IMG/VR virus record: IMGVR_UViG_3300045922_000244
Coordinates: 1-27,531 of that record
Origin: a virus
DNA: 27,531 bases
Direction: 5' to 3' (one strand)
In this document: in pieces, positions 1-8,429 of the stretch
How positions within the stretch are numbered: the stretch's first letter is position 1
Layout of the letters: the number at the start of each line of letters is the position of its first letter
Notes under the pieces: generated by a model
The model's database searches: none
Seen by the model: only the letters and a program-made list of their open reading frames with translations
What the model was told of the DNA's origin: nothing
Made by a program: the position numbers and the translations under genes

Positions 1-1286
1 GGAGATTTTACGGTGTAAATGTTAGTACTCCACCCACCAAGAGTATCTATCACTGGAGTTAAGGTTATGTTTGTTACGTTAGCCGTAACCGATTGTGACG
101 TTTGAGTTCCCTGAAAAATAGCCGATGCATTAAGCCCTAAGGCCGCAGGATGCAGCGTGCCCGAGGTCCACCCTCGGATTGGTACGGTTGCTTGAATTGA
201 TAATGAATTTCCGCTGTCAACAATTCCGTTTCCATTGCCCTTAGTAAGGGCATTTGAGAAAGCTGTCTGTGCAGAAAAAGTTAAGTAAGTCACATTGGGC
301 TCAATTAAAGTGTATGTACCAAAGTATCCTGAACTGAATATATTTCTTGCTGCAAAACCAGAAATTTCTAATGTATTTATTTGAGAATCAGAAACTAACC
401 CAGGAGGCAAACTCAGGCGAGCTTCTGTGGCAGTAGGAGTGCCTGCAGTAAATCTTCCCTGAATCTGAATGCTTGCCCCCACTTGGCGGTAACGAAAGTT
501 CTGAGCCGTAACCGTTCCAAAACCAGTAAAGGTTGGCGTATAGGATACCCAGTTAGAGTCTGAGCTTACATACTCATTTGAAGCCAGCTCAAGCTCCACA
601 TTATCTACGTCAAGGTCCCAGGCCAGCGCATTTGTAGTTGTAATGTGCAAAATTAGTCGCACGCTTTCGCACGTAGTAGGAATCTGAAACGTGCCTTCGG
701 CAAAATTGCCCCCACTGAGCGCATTAGGATAAGGAGTAATTAGGACTGAATTAGTAACGTCATAGGCATAAACCATGACGTCGCTAGGAGAAGCCGCCAA
801 GTCAAATGGATTTCCAAAGCCAAAGTTTGCGCTACCAGCATAACTTAGTTTAAACCTTACAGGTTGACCGCGAAGATAGGCCGGAACATCAAGCGTCAAG
901 CTTGCTCCCTGACCCTGCCTGTTGGCTGCGCCCTTAGACAGGCGAGCAGAGGCCGTGCCATTGAGGGGCGCAGATGTCTGACGAGTAAATGTGACGTTAG
1001 GCGTTCCTCCTGTTCCGTCTACGGGAATAGTGTCCGCTGCGTCAGCATACGTAACCCAAGAGCCAATAGAGCCTTCAAAGCTTGAATCATCTCCTACAAC
1101 TATGCTCCTACTTGCTACGTCTGAGCCCAACTTTGCCCAGCTTCCGTTTCTATATTCCCACAAGCCTTCGGGCAAGGCCGTGCCATCACTGCGGAAAACA
1201 TCGCCCTCATTTGGGCTCGTAGGCGTTGCAGACTGCGGAACTAGATTTATCCAGTTTTGACTTAAATTTTTTCCAACGTATGACAT
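1..1286 (-). CDS. Tail fibre/appendage protein, partial (3' end beyond left edge)
   Basis: Open reading frame with no stop from ATG at 1286 to the left edge, about 428 residues seen. The start has an AGGAGA ribosome site four bases upstream. The N-terminus has a fibre-like pattern (NEGDVFRSDGT, LWEYRNGSWAKLG). Residues of roughly 65-230 look like a carbohydrate-binding-module-type beta sandwich of the kind found in phage appendages: VTYADAADTIPVDGTGGTP, then ASARLSKGAANRQGQG, then a segment ending WDLDVDNVELELAS. The rest is beta-rich with no recognised domain. It lies last in the visible series of minus-strand appendage genes, so a receptor- or surface-glycan-binding role is likely (inference). 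The C-terminal part, which would carry any chaperone or enzymatic domain, lies outside the window. Confidence 0.82.
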   Translation of the reverse strand, partial: MSYVGKNLSQNWINLVPQSATPTSPNEGDVFRSDGTALPEGLWEYRNGSWAKLGSDVASRSIVVGDDSSFEGSIGSWVTYADAADTIPVDGTGGTPNVTFTRQTSAPLNGTASARLSKGAANRQGQGASLTLDVPAYLRGQPVRFKLSYAGSANFGFGNPFDLAASPSDVMVYAYDVTNSVLITPYPNALSGGNFAEGTFQIPTTCESVRLILHITTTNALAWDLDVDNVELELASNEYVSSDSNWVSYTPTFTGFGTVTAQNFRYRQVGASIQIQGRFTAGTPTATEARLSLPPGLVSDSQINTLEISGFAARNIFSSGYFGTYTLIEPNVTYLTFSAQTAFSNALTKGNGNGIVDSGNSLSIQATVPIRGWTSGTLHPAALGLNASAIFQGTQTSQSVTANVTNITLTPVIDTLGGWSTNIYTVKS

Positions 1287-1294
1287 AGTGTCTC

Positions 1295-1705
1295 CTAAAT
1301 TCTAAACCAGTTTGTGCCGTCGCTTACAAAAGTCTCAGCAGCATAATTAGAGTCGATTGTTAGAGCGGACGCACCATCAATTAATGCACCGCCCGTAGTT
1401 GCAACTGTAATAGGATTTGCGTTTGCCACTGCCGCAGCATCCTTTACGTTTACAAACGCATTTGCGCTTGCAGCCGGCAGCGTCACAGTAATTCCACCAG
1501 CCGTGCATAAATACGTTTTTCCTACCGCCGCTGACGTACTAACAGCAATACTTATGACGTCATAGCCTAGCTTTGAGTCTAATTGCGCCTGTATGTCGGA
1601 TGTTACGCCGTCTAGGTAGCCAAACTCAGTATTAGACACCGAGCCTGACCCAATCTTTGCAGCGTCTATGCCTGGCGCAATAAATTTATTCGTAACTCTC
1701 GCCAC
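1295..1705 (-). CDS. Small appendage/fibre-like protein with beta-sandwich C-terminal module
   Basis: 136 residues. The start is GTG at 1705, preceded by AGGAG six bases upstream. The N-terminal half (KFIAPGIDAAKIGSGSVSNT, EFGYLDGVTSDIQAQLDSK) is nearly the same as a segment of the next protein upstream (388 residues). The C-terminal ~75 residues (VTLPAASA, NPITVATTGGALIDG, LTIDSN, DGTNWFRI) are a module common at phage fibre C-termini and also present in the protein at 13889-14548. It is likely a virion surface or fibre-attachment component. The function is inferred from module type and location; the specific partner cannot be seen. Confidence 0.8.
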   Translation of the reverse strand: MARVTNKFIAPGIDAAKIGSGSVSNTEFGYLDGVTSDIQAQLDSKLGYDVISIAVSTSAAVGKTYLCTAGGITVTLPAASANAFVNVKDAAAVANANPITVATTGGALIDGASALTIDSNYAAETFVSDGTNWFRI

Positions 1706-1717
1706 GATGGGCTCCTA

Positions 1718-2884
1718 TTAAATTAAGTATTGAATAAATAACACGTCGCCAGCAACTAGTGCAGAGGCTCCGCCAGTTGCAAGGTCATTTTCAAAGTTAA
1801 TTCGAGTTTTGCCTCCGACTCCTCCGGTCAATGCGACGGTGTAGTCGTCGTTTTCGTTTTGCACTAGTCCATAAATAGTCAAGATTATAGAATTTGGCTT
1901 GACCACGTGAGACAAGTCGTAATACTGATTTGCAATATTAGTAGGAGTTAAGACAATGTTGTCTACTTTCATTGAAGTAACGCCAGGACCTACAAGGTCT
2001 AAAATGCCCTGCACTGTTGATTTCTTAAGAGCATTTGAATCGCTAGCGTCGGCAAAAAGAATTTCGTCAGATGTTTCAATAGTTTCCGAGGTAGCCCTGT
2101 GTGGCGCAACGGTTAAGCTTCTTGAACTAGTTATGTCTCCGCCGCCATCAAGTCCACTATCGCTTAAAGTCTCAATATCAACAGAGCTGTGGTCTACGTG
2201 CTCGCTAGCTACAAAATTTTGCAAAGAATTGTGGTCAACTCCGGCAGGCAAGACTGTCGCACTAATCTCATTATTAGCGTCGTCGTAAGAAAGGTCTACG
2301 CTGCTCGTGTCTACAAGGGCTGCGCCAATCGCATCTTGCGCACGCTCGTCAGTAAAGTATAAATTGCTAGCGCCTTCGCCAATATCGTCCGTGTCTAGAA
2401 CTACTGCCCCAGTTAAGCTGTTAACGCTAGCTACTGCATTGGAGTTTATAGACCTTTCCCACTGCGAACCATTGTAAATTACCCAGTCTCCTGCGGCAAA
2501 CGTAATTGGTCCAGAGCCAAAATTGACTGTCCCTGCGTCCGAAGCAATGTAAACGTCGCCTGCATTTCCTGTTCCGTCGGCTAGAGCGGGCGTATTAGAA
2601 CTAGCGGCCCAAGTGCCCAAGTATTCCATGATAGAGTTTGGCAGTTGAGACGCTGGCACTTTTCCGCCAGCATCAAGAGTTGCAATACCGTTGGCCACGC
2701 CTTCTCTAGACTCGTCCACCTTATCATCAAGTTGTGACTGAATATTAGAAGTTACTCCGTCTAAGTATTGAAATTCCGTATTACTTACGCTTCCGTCTGC
2801 AATTTTTGTTGCGTCTATGCCGGTCGCAATTTTTGCGTCCGTAACTGCGCCATCCTGAATAAACTTTGTTCTAATTTGAGCCAT
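1718..2884 (-). CDS. Tail fibre-like structural protein
   Basis: 388 residues, ATG start with AAGGAG upstream. The N-terminus holds KFIQDGAVTDAKIATGIDA and a SNTEFQYLDGVTSNIQSQLD segment shared with the following 136-residue gene. The middle has fibre motifs such as LDAGGKVPASQLP, AGDVYIASDAGT and AAGDWVIYNGSQWERS, plus ASNLYFTDERAQDAI, all familiar from phage fibre or collar proteins. The C-terminal ~65 residues (ILTIYGLVQNENDDYTV, then ALVAGDVLFIQYLI) resemble the whole C-terminal part of the 99-residue neighbour upstream. It is most likely an appendage shaft or side fibre. No catalytic motif is visible. Confidence 0.8.
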   Translation of the reverse strand: MAQIRTKFIQDGAVTDAKIATGIDATKIADGSVSNTEFQYLDGVTSNIQSQLDDKVDESREGVANGIATLDAGGKVPASQLPNSIMEYLGTWAASSNTPALADGTGNAGDVYIASDAGTVNFGSGPITFAAGDWVIYNGSQWERSINSNAVASVNSLTGAVVLDTDDIGEGASNLYFTDERAQDAIGAALVDTSSVDLSYDDANNEISATVLPAGVDHNSLQNFVASEHVDHSSVDIETLSDSGLDGGGDITSSRSLTVAPHRATSETIETSDEILFADASDSNALKKSTVQGILDLVGPGVTSMKVDNIVLTPTNIANQYYDLSHVVKPNSIILTIYGLVQNENDDYTVALTGGVGGKTRINFENDLATGGASALVAGDVLFIQYLI

Positions 2885-2899
2885 GATTTTCTCCTTTTT

Positions 2900-3199
2900 C
2901 TAAGTCTTATATAAAATGGTAATCTCGTCACTAGCCGCCAATAGACCGTCCAGCCCCAGTCCTGACCAGGAAAGCACCGAGCCAGAAACTGAGAAGTCTA
3001 TGCCTAAAGCCATGTTGCCAGCCCCTTGCACAAGCAAAATAACATCCGTAATATTCGCTGGAACACTTGAAAGCGTAAGTTGTTTTGCAGAGGCCTCTGC
3101 CGCCGTTATGGTTCTTCTCTCGACCTCAAAATCTGCCCCGCCGCCAGCACTAGGCACAGGATAAATATACTGCGTCTCATTTGGGTACGTAAAAATCAC
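2900..3199 (-). CDS. Small beta-rich virion-associated protein
   Basis: 99 residues with a GTG start at 3199. The ribosome site AGGAG overlaps the stop of the preceding gene, so translation is probably coupled. The C-terminal ~75 residues form a compact beta domain: QLTLSSVPANITDVILLVQG, then GIDFSVSGSVLSWSGLGLDG, ending ITILYKT. Domains of this pattern occur in many phage fibre and tail proteins and in the C-terminus of the 388-residue gene next door. The N-terminal ~20 residues (IFTYPNETQYIYPVPSAGGG) could be a linker or attachment peptide. It is probably a small decoration or adaptor of the fibre; the exact role is unknown. Confidence 0.7.
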   Translation of the reverse strand: MIFTYPNETQYIYPVPSAGGGADFEVERRTITAAEASAKQLTLSSVPANITDVILLVQGAGNMALGIDFSVSGSVLSWSGLGLDGLLAASDEITILYKT

Positions 3200-3201
3200 G
3201 A

Positions 3202-3552
3202 CTAGGCTCCTACGGTCTTTGCAGTGATGACTGCATCTAATGTGCCAGACCCGCTAGTCACTTCCACACGAAGTCTTAGGTCCGTAAACGGCATGGCCAA
3301 GAAAATAACTTCGTGAGAGCCGGAAGAGCCAGAAATATTAATAGGGCTACCAAAATCTACGTCTCTCCAGTTAGCGTTTTTTCCATTCTTGACTTGCACC
3401 TTTAGCGTGGCTACTAGGCTTGATGCGGACCACCTGAAATCTATGGAAGCCTGGTCTAGTTGTTGGACATTCGTCTCTACGGAATTTATCGTACTAGAAA
3501 CTATCTGATTTGATAGCATTTTATGTGAGTAAATTAAGTGTTTTCTAGACAC
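3202..3552 (-). CDS. Conserved phage structural protein, beta-rich
   Basis: 116 residues with GTG start at 3552 and AAGGAG six bases upstream. Features seen include DFRWSASSLVATLKVQVKNG, NWRDVDF, and AMPFTDLRLRVEV followed by SGTLDAVITAKTVGA. This strand-rich pattern matches a class of small phage proteins found near tail genes, but no biochemical role is known to me. It is the first gene of the appendage group and follows a 137-bp leader with competing stem-loops (3573-3631), so its expression may be controlled separately from the ejection-protein genes upstream. Confidence 0.72.
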   Translation of the reverse strand: MSRKHLIYSHKMLSNQIVSSTINSVETNVQQLDQASIDFRWSASSLVATLKVQVKNGKNANWRDVDFGSPINISGSSGSHEVIFLAMPFTDLRLRVEVTSGSGTLDAVITAKTVGA

Positions 3553-3572
3553 GGTATCTCCTTATAGGTAAA

Positions 3573-3631
3573 GGGCTTTTTGGCCCAAGACGAACTTACA
3601 TTAGGGCAGTTCGTTTTCATGAACTTAGCCC
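3573..3631 (-). promoter_or_regulatory. Leader with mutually exclusive stem-loops
   Basis: The 137-bp gap 3553-3689 is the largest gap inside the ejection/appendage region. On the minus strand, hairpin A (3604-3631) pairs GGGC-TA-AGTTC with GAACT-GCCC around an eight-base loop. Hairpin B (3590-3614) pairs ACGAACT with AGTTCGT, 7 bp, around an 11-base loop. B uses the 3' arm of A as its 5' arm (bases 3608-3612 are in both), so the two cannot coexist. A third short stem, GGGC-N6-GCCC (3573-3586), sits about 10 bases before the AAGGAG of the 3552 gene. This could be an attenuator, a processing site or translation control. No clear sigma70 promoter was seen here. Confidence 0.45.
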
Positions 3632-3689
3632 GTCTATAAAAAAGCACCAAATCATATAGCAGCTAATAACGAATATGGCGGTTTCCACG

Positions 3690-6014
3690 CTATTCTCCCT
3701 TTTCTGCAATTCTCTGCGACTCTGTCCTTATCCTATCAGAGATTTTTACGGCTTGCAAGCCTCCGACTGTCTGCTTCACAGCGCCTTGCGCCGCCTGTTG
3801 AGGCGCCTCTTCTGGCCGATAATTGGCCTGTAAGGCTAGCACGGTTTCAGCCTGCAAACTTGGGTCGGAGGGCAGGTCCAGCAATATGCCAAGCTGCACT
3901 CGCCTATTGTAGGGCACTTGTGCGCCCGCATCTAGTTCCTGCAATACCTGCTCCCTGATAGACTGCAACATGCGCGGATATACTGCGGCTAAGGCCTCAA
4001 CATGCTCCCTAGTCAAGGTGCCCTGCTCTAAGTCTTTCATTACAGATAATGGCCTTTCTACGGCCTGTAGGTAGCGCTCAAACTTAGCCATTTCCATGCT
4101 AGAAGGCTCATATTCTTGCTTCTTACCAAGCGCACGAACATCTGAAACAGGTCTTGGAACTTTTGAAGCTAAGAATTGAAGTCCGGCCACCATGCGAGTT
4201 GCCGCAACCTGTGCAGTCTGAGGGGCTGCAATGGAGAGCACACTTGTGGCGCGAGCTACTCTACGCTCTAGCATCTCTGGCTCATTTATTAAGGTTTTTA
4301 AATTCTGACTTACTTCTTTAAATGCAGCCTTCCTATTCTTGCGCTCATTGCTAAGGTCAGTAGCCAGCAGAGCATTAATTGAGCCGGCCTTTACGCCTGG
4401 CATCTTTTGCGCTTTAAAAAATCCACCAACTCCCTGCTTTATGGCCTTAGCCGCTTCCTTATTTGACTTTTCAACGGAACTTAGCACCGTGACCATGCGC
4501 TTAATGTCTGAATCGAGCAATTTTCTTGCGCCAGCCACAAGAGCCCCAGGTATGCCCCCGGCCCCATAGCCTACGCCCCCAAAAATTAGGTCCTTAAAAG
4601 TAAGCAGGCTTTTGTCCTTAACTGCTCTTCTAGCCAGAGGCTCTTCGTATTTTTTAAATCGACTATAATTTTGATTTGCTTTCCTTAATTGTTCCGCAAG
4701 TCCCTCGTCTGCAGCCTCGACAAAATTTTCCAAGCTCTTAGCCATTTTTCCGTAAGAGTTTCGCAGTATTGAACCTACCTGCGTACCCTTTTCTTCCATT
4801 GGCAAACTCTTATAAGTGTCCCATATTTCGTTTCTTAATTGTCTAATCTCTTTTGCAAATTTTATCGAGTTGGCTGAGCCTAATTGATTTGGCCTACTTA
4901 TGCGCTCCGCATAAGTTTCAATATTGGAAACTAGGCGGTCTAATCTACGTCGTGCTGGATTTGCTGACGGCATGCTGCCAAGACGGTCTAAAGCCTCTGT
5001 GCGCAAGTCCTGTGCAACTCTGCGAAATAGTTGAACTCTGGCATTTTGTAACTGCTGAGGTCCAAATTTTTGAGCAATTTTCTCGTCAGCGTTTGTAAGT
5101 ATTGTGTCTATTTGCTTGCCTGAAGTTTCCCCAAGACGCATCAACTTAAACAGTCGGTCACTTTCTTTGTCTGTGATAGTCCAACCAACGTCTTCGCGGA
5201 GCCATCTGGGCAGGTCTGCGACCGTAGACTTTTCAACCTCGTCAAGAAGTGCGCGAGACTTCATTTTTGGAGTATAACCAAGAAGTTCCATAGCATCTTC
5301 GGCTGGGTCTGCAACTTTTTTTGCAAAGGTGCCGAACGTGTCCTTGGCCGCTTTACTAATTTTCCGGGCTCCTACGGATGCCGCACTTCCGGCCACTGGC
5401 AAGGATGCGCCTATTGCGCCCCCAAGTAATGCACCAGAGCCGGCAAAAGACAGTAAATTTTCTGCATTTACTTCGGCCTCGCCGAGCGCGTCTTCGCGCA
5501 GCAATGCACCAACACCAAAGGCTGCGCCCTCAACAGCAGAGCCCATGCCCTTAGCCGCACTCTTTCTCAAGACTTCCTTTGCCGTGCTCTTTAAAGCCTC
5601 CGGCGCAGTGGCCTTAAGTATTGCACTTTCTACGGCCTGCCCTGCCTTTGCTGCTGTCCTAGCTCCTATACCTATGGCCCCTACTGGGCCAGAAGTTATG
5701 AGAGGTCCTACAGCGCCTGTAACTGTACCAGCAATGTCTGCTTCCGGATTATACTCTCGAAGCTTTCGCAAATCTTCTTCGGTTCTAATTCCTAAGGCTT
5801 TTTGTGCCCTGTCTGATAGAGAAAATGTTGCAGTGCTGGCCGCAGCCTGCGTAAACGCTTCTAAGTCTCGACCCTTATACTTTTCAATTTCAGCAATGTC
5901 TTTTCCAAGTTGGTCAAAGTCTAACTCGTCAGAAATTATTGGCGCGTCAGTGGGCTCATTAGCGTCCACAATAATATCTGAAAAGTCAAAGTCTTTCTCT
6001 CTATTGCCAGCCAC
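3690..6014 (-). CDS. Internal virion / DNA-ejection protein (large)
   Basis: 774 residues, GTG start at 6014 with AAGGAGG upstream. The N-terminus is acidic. Two Gly/Ala-rich, membrane-compatible segments follow: about residues 94-128 (IAGTVTGAVGPLITSGPVGA) and 155-215 (GMGSAVEGAAFGVGALL, then FAGSGALLGGAIGASLPVAG). A third lies in the middle (GGVGYGAGGIPGALVAGARK). The rest is charged and helical. Small-residue hydrophobic hairpins within a long helical protein are typical of phage ejection proteins, which leave the capsid and line a conduit through the cell envelope. Position after the nozzle, with two or three more helical genes, supports this. The call rests on composition and context, not on a recognised sequence family. 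Confidence 0.7.
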   Translation of the reverse strand: MAGNREKDFDFSDIIVDANEPTDAPIISDELDFDQLGKDIAEIEKYKGRDLEAFTQAAASTATFSLSDRAQKALGIRTEEDLRKLREYNPEADIAGTVTGAVGPLITSGPVGAIGIGARTAAKAGQAVESAILKATAPEALKSTAKEVLRKSAAKGMGSAVEGAAFGVGALLREDALGEAEVNAENLLSFAGSGALLGGAIGASLPVAGSAASVGARKISKAAKDTFGTFAKKVADPAEDAMELLGYTPKMKSRALLDEVEKSTVADLPRWLREDVGWTITDKESDRLFKLMRLGETSGKQIDTILTNADEKIAQKFGPQQLQNARVQLFRRVAQDLRTEALDRLGSMPSANPARRRLDRLVSNIETYAERISRPNQLGSANSIKFAKEIRQLRNEIWDTYKSLPMEEKGTQVGSILRNSYGKMAKSLENFVEAADEGLAEQLRKANQNYSRFKKYEEPLARRAVKDKSLLTFKDLIFGGVGYGAGGIPGALVAGARKLLDSDIKRMVTVLSSVEKSNKEAAKAIKQGVGGFFKAQKMPGVKAGSINALLATDLSNERKNRKAAFKEVSQNLKTLINEPEMLERRVARATSVLSIAAPQTAQVAATRMVAGLQFLASKVPRPVSDVRALGKKQEYEPSSMEMAKFERYLQAVERPLSVMKDLEQGTLTREHVEALAAVYPRMLQSIREQVLQELDAGAQVPYNRRVQLGILLDLPSDPSLQAETVLALQANYRPEEAPQQAAQGAVKQTVGGLQAVKISDRIRTESQRIAEKGE

Positions 6015-6036
6015 TGGGCCTCCTTCGCTTTCGCGA

Positions 6037-7461
6037 TTACTCGTCTTGCCACTTACCTTGCTTAATTAGTGCAGTTATTAAGTCTGCTTTTTTTGCCTTA
6101 GGATATTTTTTTTGTGCAGCGGCCAACATTAGCTCATTCTTTTTCATGTAATCTGGAACGACGCCGCCAGCAGCCTCAATCCTCTTAATTTGCCCATATT
6201 TAAGTTTCTGTTGCAAAGTTTTAAGCGCAGTTTTATTTGCTGAGGCCAGGGAGAGCATAGAAGTTGGGTCTCTCAATATATTTCTAGCAATCTTTTGTTC
6301 AAAATCTGTCAATACGCCTGGACCAAAAAGTTCTAATCTCAATTTTCCTATCGTAGACTGCTGCAGAGTTTGCGCCTTAGCTACGGTATCTCGGTCAAAT
6401 AATTTTTTAAGTGGATTATTACCGACTTCGTCAACTAAGTTTATAAGTTCGCTTACATTATTTCTTGCGGTCTCAACATCGGAAATTTCTGAACTTAATT
6501 CCTTAGCTCTAACTTTATTTACCGTCCTAGTAAAGTTTCCATTTGGGAGTTGAACGTAAAATTCTTGTTCTTCTGGAGAAAGACTTCGCAGTTCTTCCAT
6601 AGTTAAGCCGCGCTGCTTTTCTAACGCATAAAGCTGCTGTTGTTGAGCTATGGCCTGCAATTCTTTTAGCGCCTTAGCCTGCAACTCACCAATTTTTGCT
6701 CTTGTAAGCTGGTCTTCCGTCTTCATGTGAGCAATGCGAGCCTCGTTCATTTGCTTTTCTAGCTCCGCCCTTTGCACCGCAAGCTTGTGCTCCTCTGTCC
6801 ACTGCTTCTGCTTTGCTTCTTGCTCAATACGTCGCATACGTCTATTATTTATGGCCTCAATCATTACGAAAGCTGGATTTTGCTGCGCCCCAGTTAAACC
6901 TTGACTAATACCTCCCAATAGAAGTGCAAATGCCTGGCGCATGCTTAGGCCATCTTCGGGAGACTCTTCAGGAACTTCAGTGCGTGCTTGCTCAGTCTTC
7001 TGTTCTACGCGCTCTGCAGCCTTAGTCTGGGCCTTAGCTTCGTTTTGAACTTTCTGTGCCTCGTTAATTCTAGCCTGCTCCGCCAAAGCCGCATCTTGCT
7101 CCAGTTTTTGCTTTGCTAATTCCGCTTCTAGAGCCTGTTGAGATTCTTGTGCTGCCGCTTCATCTAAAAGCACCTGCTGCTGAGGTTTAAGAACCGTATT
7201 TACTCCCGGCACCTCTGCCGGAGTGTCCTTTACAAAAGGAGCAACGAATTCTTGCATACTTGGGCCTTCTAGTGCGGGGGCCGGCGCGCGCTCCGCCACG
7301 GGAATTTGCACGTTGCCAGTTTCCCTGGCGGCTTGCTGATTAGCCTGCATCTGAAGCAATGACTGTGCAAACTTTTGAGCGTCCGTAGCATTATTGCCAA
7401 GTTCTTGACCCTGCTCCGCGGCTAAGGCTTTGTCCAAATTTAAATCGTCTTGCTCGTCCAT
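6037..7461 (-). CDS. Internal virion / DNA-ejection protein (coiled coil)
   Basis: 474 residues, ATG start with AAGGGG upstream. It is rich in Gln, Glu, Lys and Ala. Residues ~100-165 and ~200-290 are heptad-like coiled-coil stretches, separated by a hydrophobic, Gly-containing segment (MRQAFALLLGGISQGLTGAQ). The C-terminal part includes LFGPGVLTDFEQKIARNILR followed by LASANKTALKTLQQKL. This GPGVLT-type segment is common in phage proteins of the DNA-transfer group. It follows the 208-residue gene by one base and precedes the large ejection protein by 22 bases. A role as a core or injected protein is inferred from these features and from location. Confidence 0.66.
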   Translation of the reverse strand: MDEQDDLNLDKALAAEQGQELGNNATDAQKFAQSLLQMQANQQAARETGNVQIPVAERAPAPALEGPSMQEFVAPFVKDTPAEVPGVNTVLKPQQQVLLDEAAAQESQQALEAELAKQKLEQDAALAEQARINEAQKVQNEAKAQTKAAERVEQKTEQARTEVPEESPEDGLSMRQAFALLLGGISQGLTGAQQNPAFVMIEAINNRRMRRIEQEAKQKQWTEEHKLAVQRAELEKQMNEARIAHMKTEDQLTRAKIGELQAKALKELQAIAQQQQLYALEKQRGLTMEELRSLSPEEQEFYVQLPNGNFTRTVNKVRAKELSSEISDVETARNNVSELINLVDEVGNNPLKKLFDRDTVAKAQTLQQSTIGKLRLELFGPGVLTDFEQKIARNILRDPTSMLSLASANKTALKTLQQKLKYGQIKRIEAAGGVVPDYMKKNELMLAAAQKKYPKAKKADLITALIKQGKWQDE

Positions 7462-8088
7462 TTATTGCCCCTTTTTTTTCTTTGCCTGCTCTAAAGATTC
7501 TATTAAATTTTTTTTCATTTGCCAAGGTATGGCCGACTCAGCTTCCGATGCAGGCACGACGGGCTGTATAGGCCTGTCTAAAGTTTTTTTAACCGCAGAA
7601 GTGTCAGCAACGGGAAGTCCAGACATTTTTCTCTCCGACACGGCCTCGGCTTGCCCTTTAGCCGCCTGCTTCCAGCGGTCTAAAGTTGAACCGGCCTTAG
7701 ACGCGCCTGCCGCAGCGTCGACTGCCTTTGTGGCCTTAGACGCGTCTGCTGCAATATCTGCTCCTTTTGCGGCCTTAGCGCCCATTCTCAAAACCTTTGC
7801 TCCCTTAGCTATTTTGCCAATAGGACCCAAAGGGTCGGCAAATGTTTCTAGAGCAGCAACTCCTCCTGCCTTAGCCACATTGGTTACCGTAGAATCTGGA
7901 AGGCCTAATTTCTGCGCAATTTGTTCTACTAAAGCCTGGCTGGCCGCCTCAGAAGACTCGTCCTCTGGATTTGCGCCAGCCATCTTTGCCATGCCCTGCA
8001 ATAATCGACGCTGAGGTTCAGACAGCTTTTGAAGCGCGTCCGCTGCATGAGGTCCTAATTTTTTAAGCAAATTTTCAAATTTAGACAT
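7462..8088 (-). CDS. Ala-rich probable internal virion protein
   Basis: 208 residues, ATG start with GAAGGAAG upstream. The N-terminal ~60 residues are amphipathic helix (LLKKLGPHAADALQKLSEP, LVEQIAQKLGLPDSTV). The middle is Gly/Ala/Lys-rich with a hydrophobic stretch (NVAKAGGVAALETFADPLGP) and repeated KAAKGADIAADASKATKA-type helices. The C-terminus is polar and ends with a Lys cluster. I recognise no family. Its stop abuts the start of the 474-residue gene without a gap, so it is part of the same translational run and is likely another capsid-internal or ejected protein. Confidence 0.6.
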   Translation of the reverse strand: MSKFENLLKKLGPHAADALQKLSEPQRRLLQGMAKMAGANPEDESSEAASQALVEQIAQKLGLPDSTVTNVAKAGGVAALETFADPLGPIGKIAKGAKVLRMGAKAAKGADIAADASKATKAVDAAAGASKAGSTLDRWKQAAKGQAEAVSERKMSGLPVADTSAVKKTLDRPIQPVVPASEAESAIPWQMKKNLIESLEQAKKKKGQ

Positions 8089-8089
8089 A

Positions 8090-8428
8090 CTAACACTTCC
8101 TTCGGCGAGGTTTGACCAAATCGTGGCGAGACTTCATAAGCGCGGCCCCTAGCCCTTCTTTCCGAATGTTAATTTTTTCATCAGCGTCAGACAAAACTTG
8201 AGCTCCGTATATTGGGCGCCGAGCAGCCGCTGCGCGCTGAATCGCACCTTCATAAATACCCTTAGTTTCCGGCGCAACGTATTGCATGCTCTTTGTAATA
8301 ACTTTTGCGTCATTTTTTAGTGCGCCTTTCATTTTTTCTTTTAATTTATCTAAGAAGCTAGGGCTGCCCTGATTAGTCGCCGATTGCGTTACATCCGAGG
8401 CTTCGCCCATGTTAAATCGTTTAAGCAT
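8090..8428 (-). CDS. Small basic probable virion protein
   Basis: 112 residues, ATG start with AAAAGG upstream. It is basic and mostly helical: FLDKLKEKMKGALKNDAKVI, YEGAIQRAAAARRPIYG, ending in KPRRRKC. There is a SDADEKINIRKEGLGAALM segment. It reminds one of the start of chaperone-type C-terminal domains, but there is too little sequence after it for a full domain, so that link is weak. It is packed one base from each neighbour within the ejection cluster. The Arg/Lys tail could bind DNA (inference). Function unknown. Confidence 0.58.
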   Translation of the reverse strand: MLKRFNMGEASDVTQSATNQGSPSFLDKLKEKMKGALKNDAKVITKSMQYVAPETKGIYEGAIQRAAAARRPIYGAQVLSDADEKINIRKEGLGAALMKSRHDLVKPRRRKC

Positions 8429-8429
8429 A

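Noticed and set aside
3573-3631. Possible tRNA in the leader
   Set aside because: Stem-loops do not form a cloverleaf; no T-arm consensus or acceptor stem.
5329-6069. Long plus-strand open frame (246 codons) opposite the large ejection protein
   Set aside because: Ala/Ser/Pro-rich mirror of an Ala/Gly-rich gene; no ribosome site or known motif.
7430-8014. Plus-strand open frame (194 codons) opposite the 208-residue gene
   Set aside because: Composition mirrors the Ala-rich minus-strand gene; no start signal.
8090-8428. SDADEKINI segment as a second S74 domain
   Set aside because: Too short and lacks the downstream MAQDLE and coiled-coil parts.
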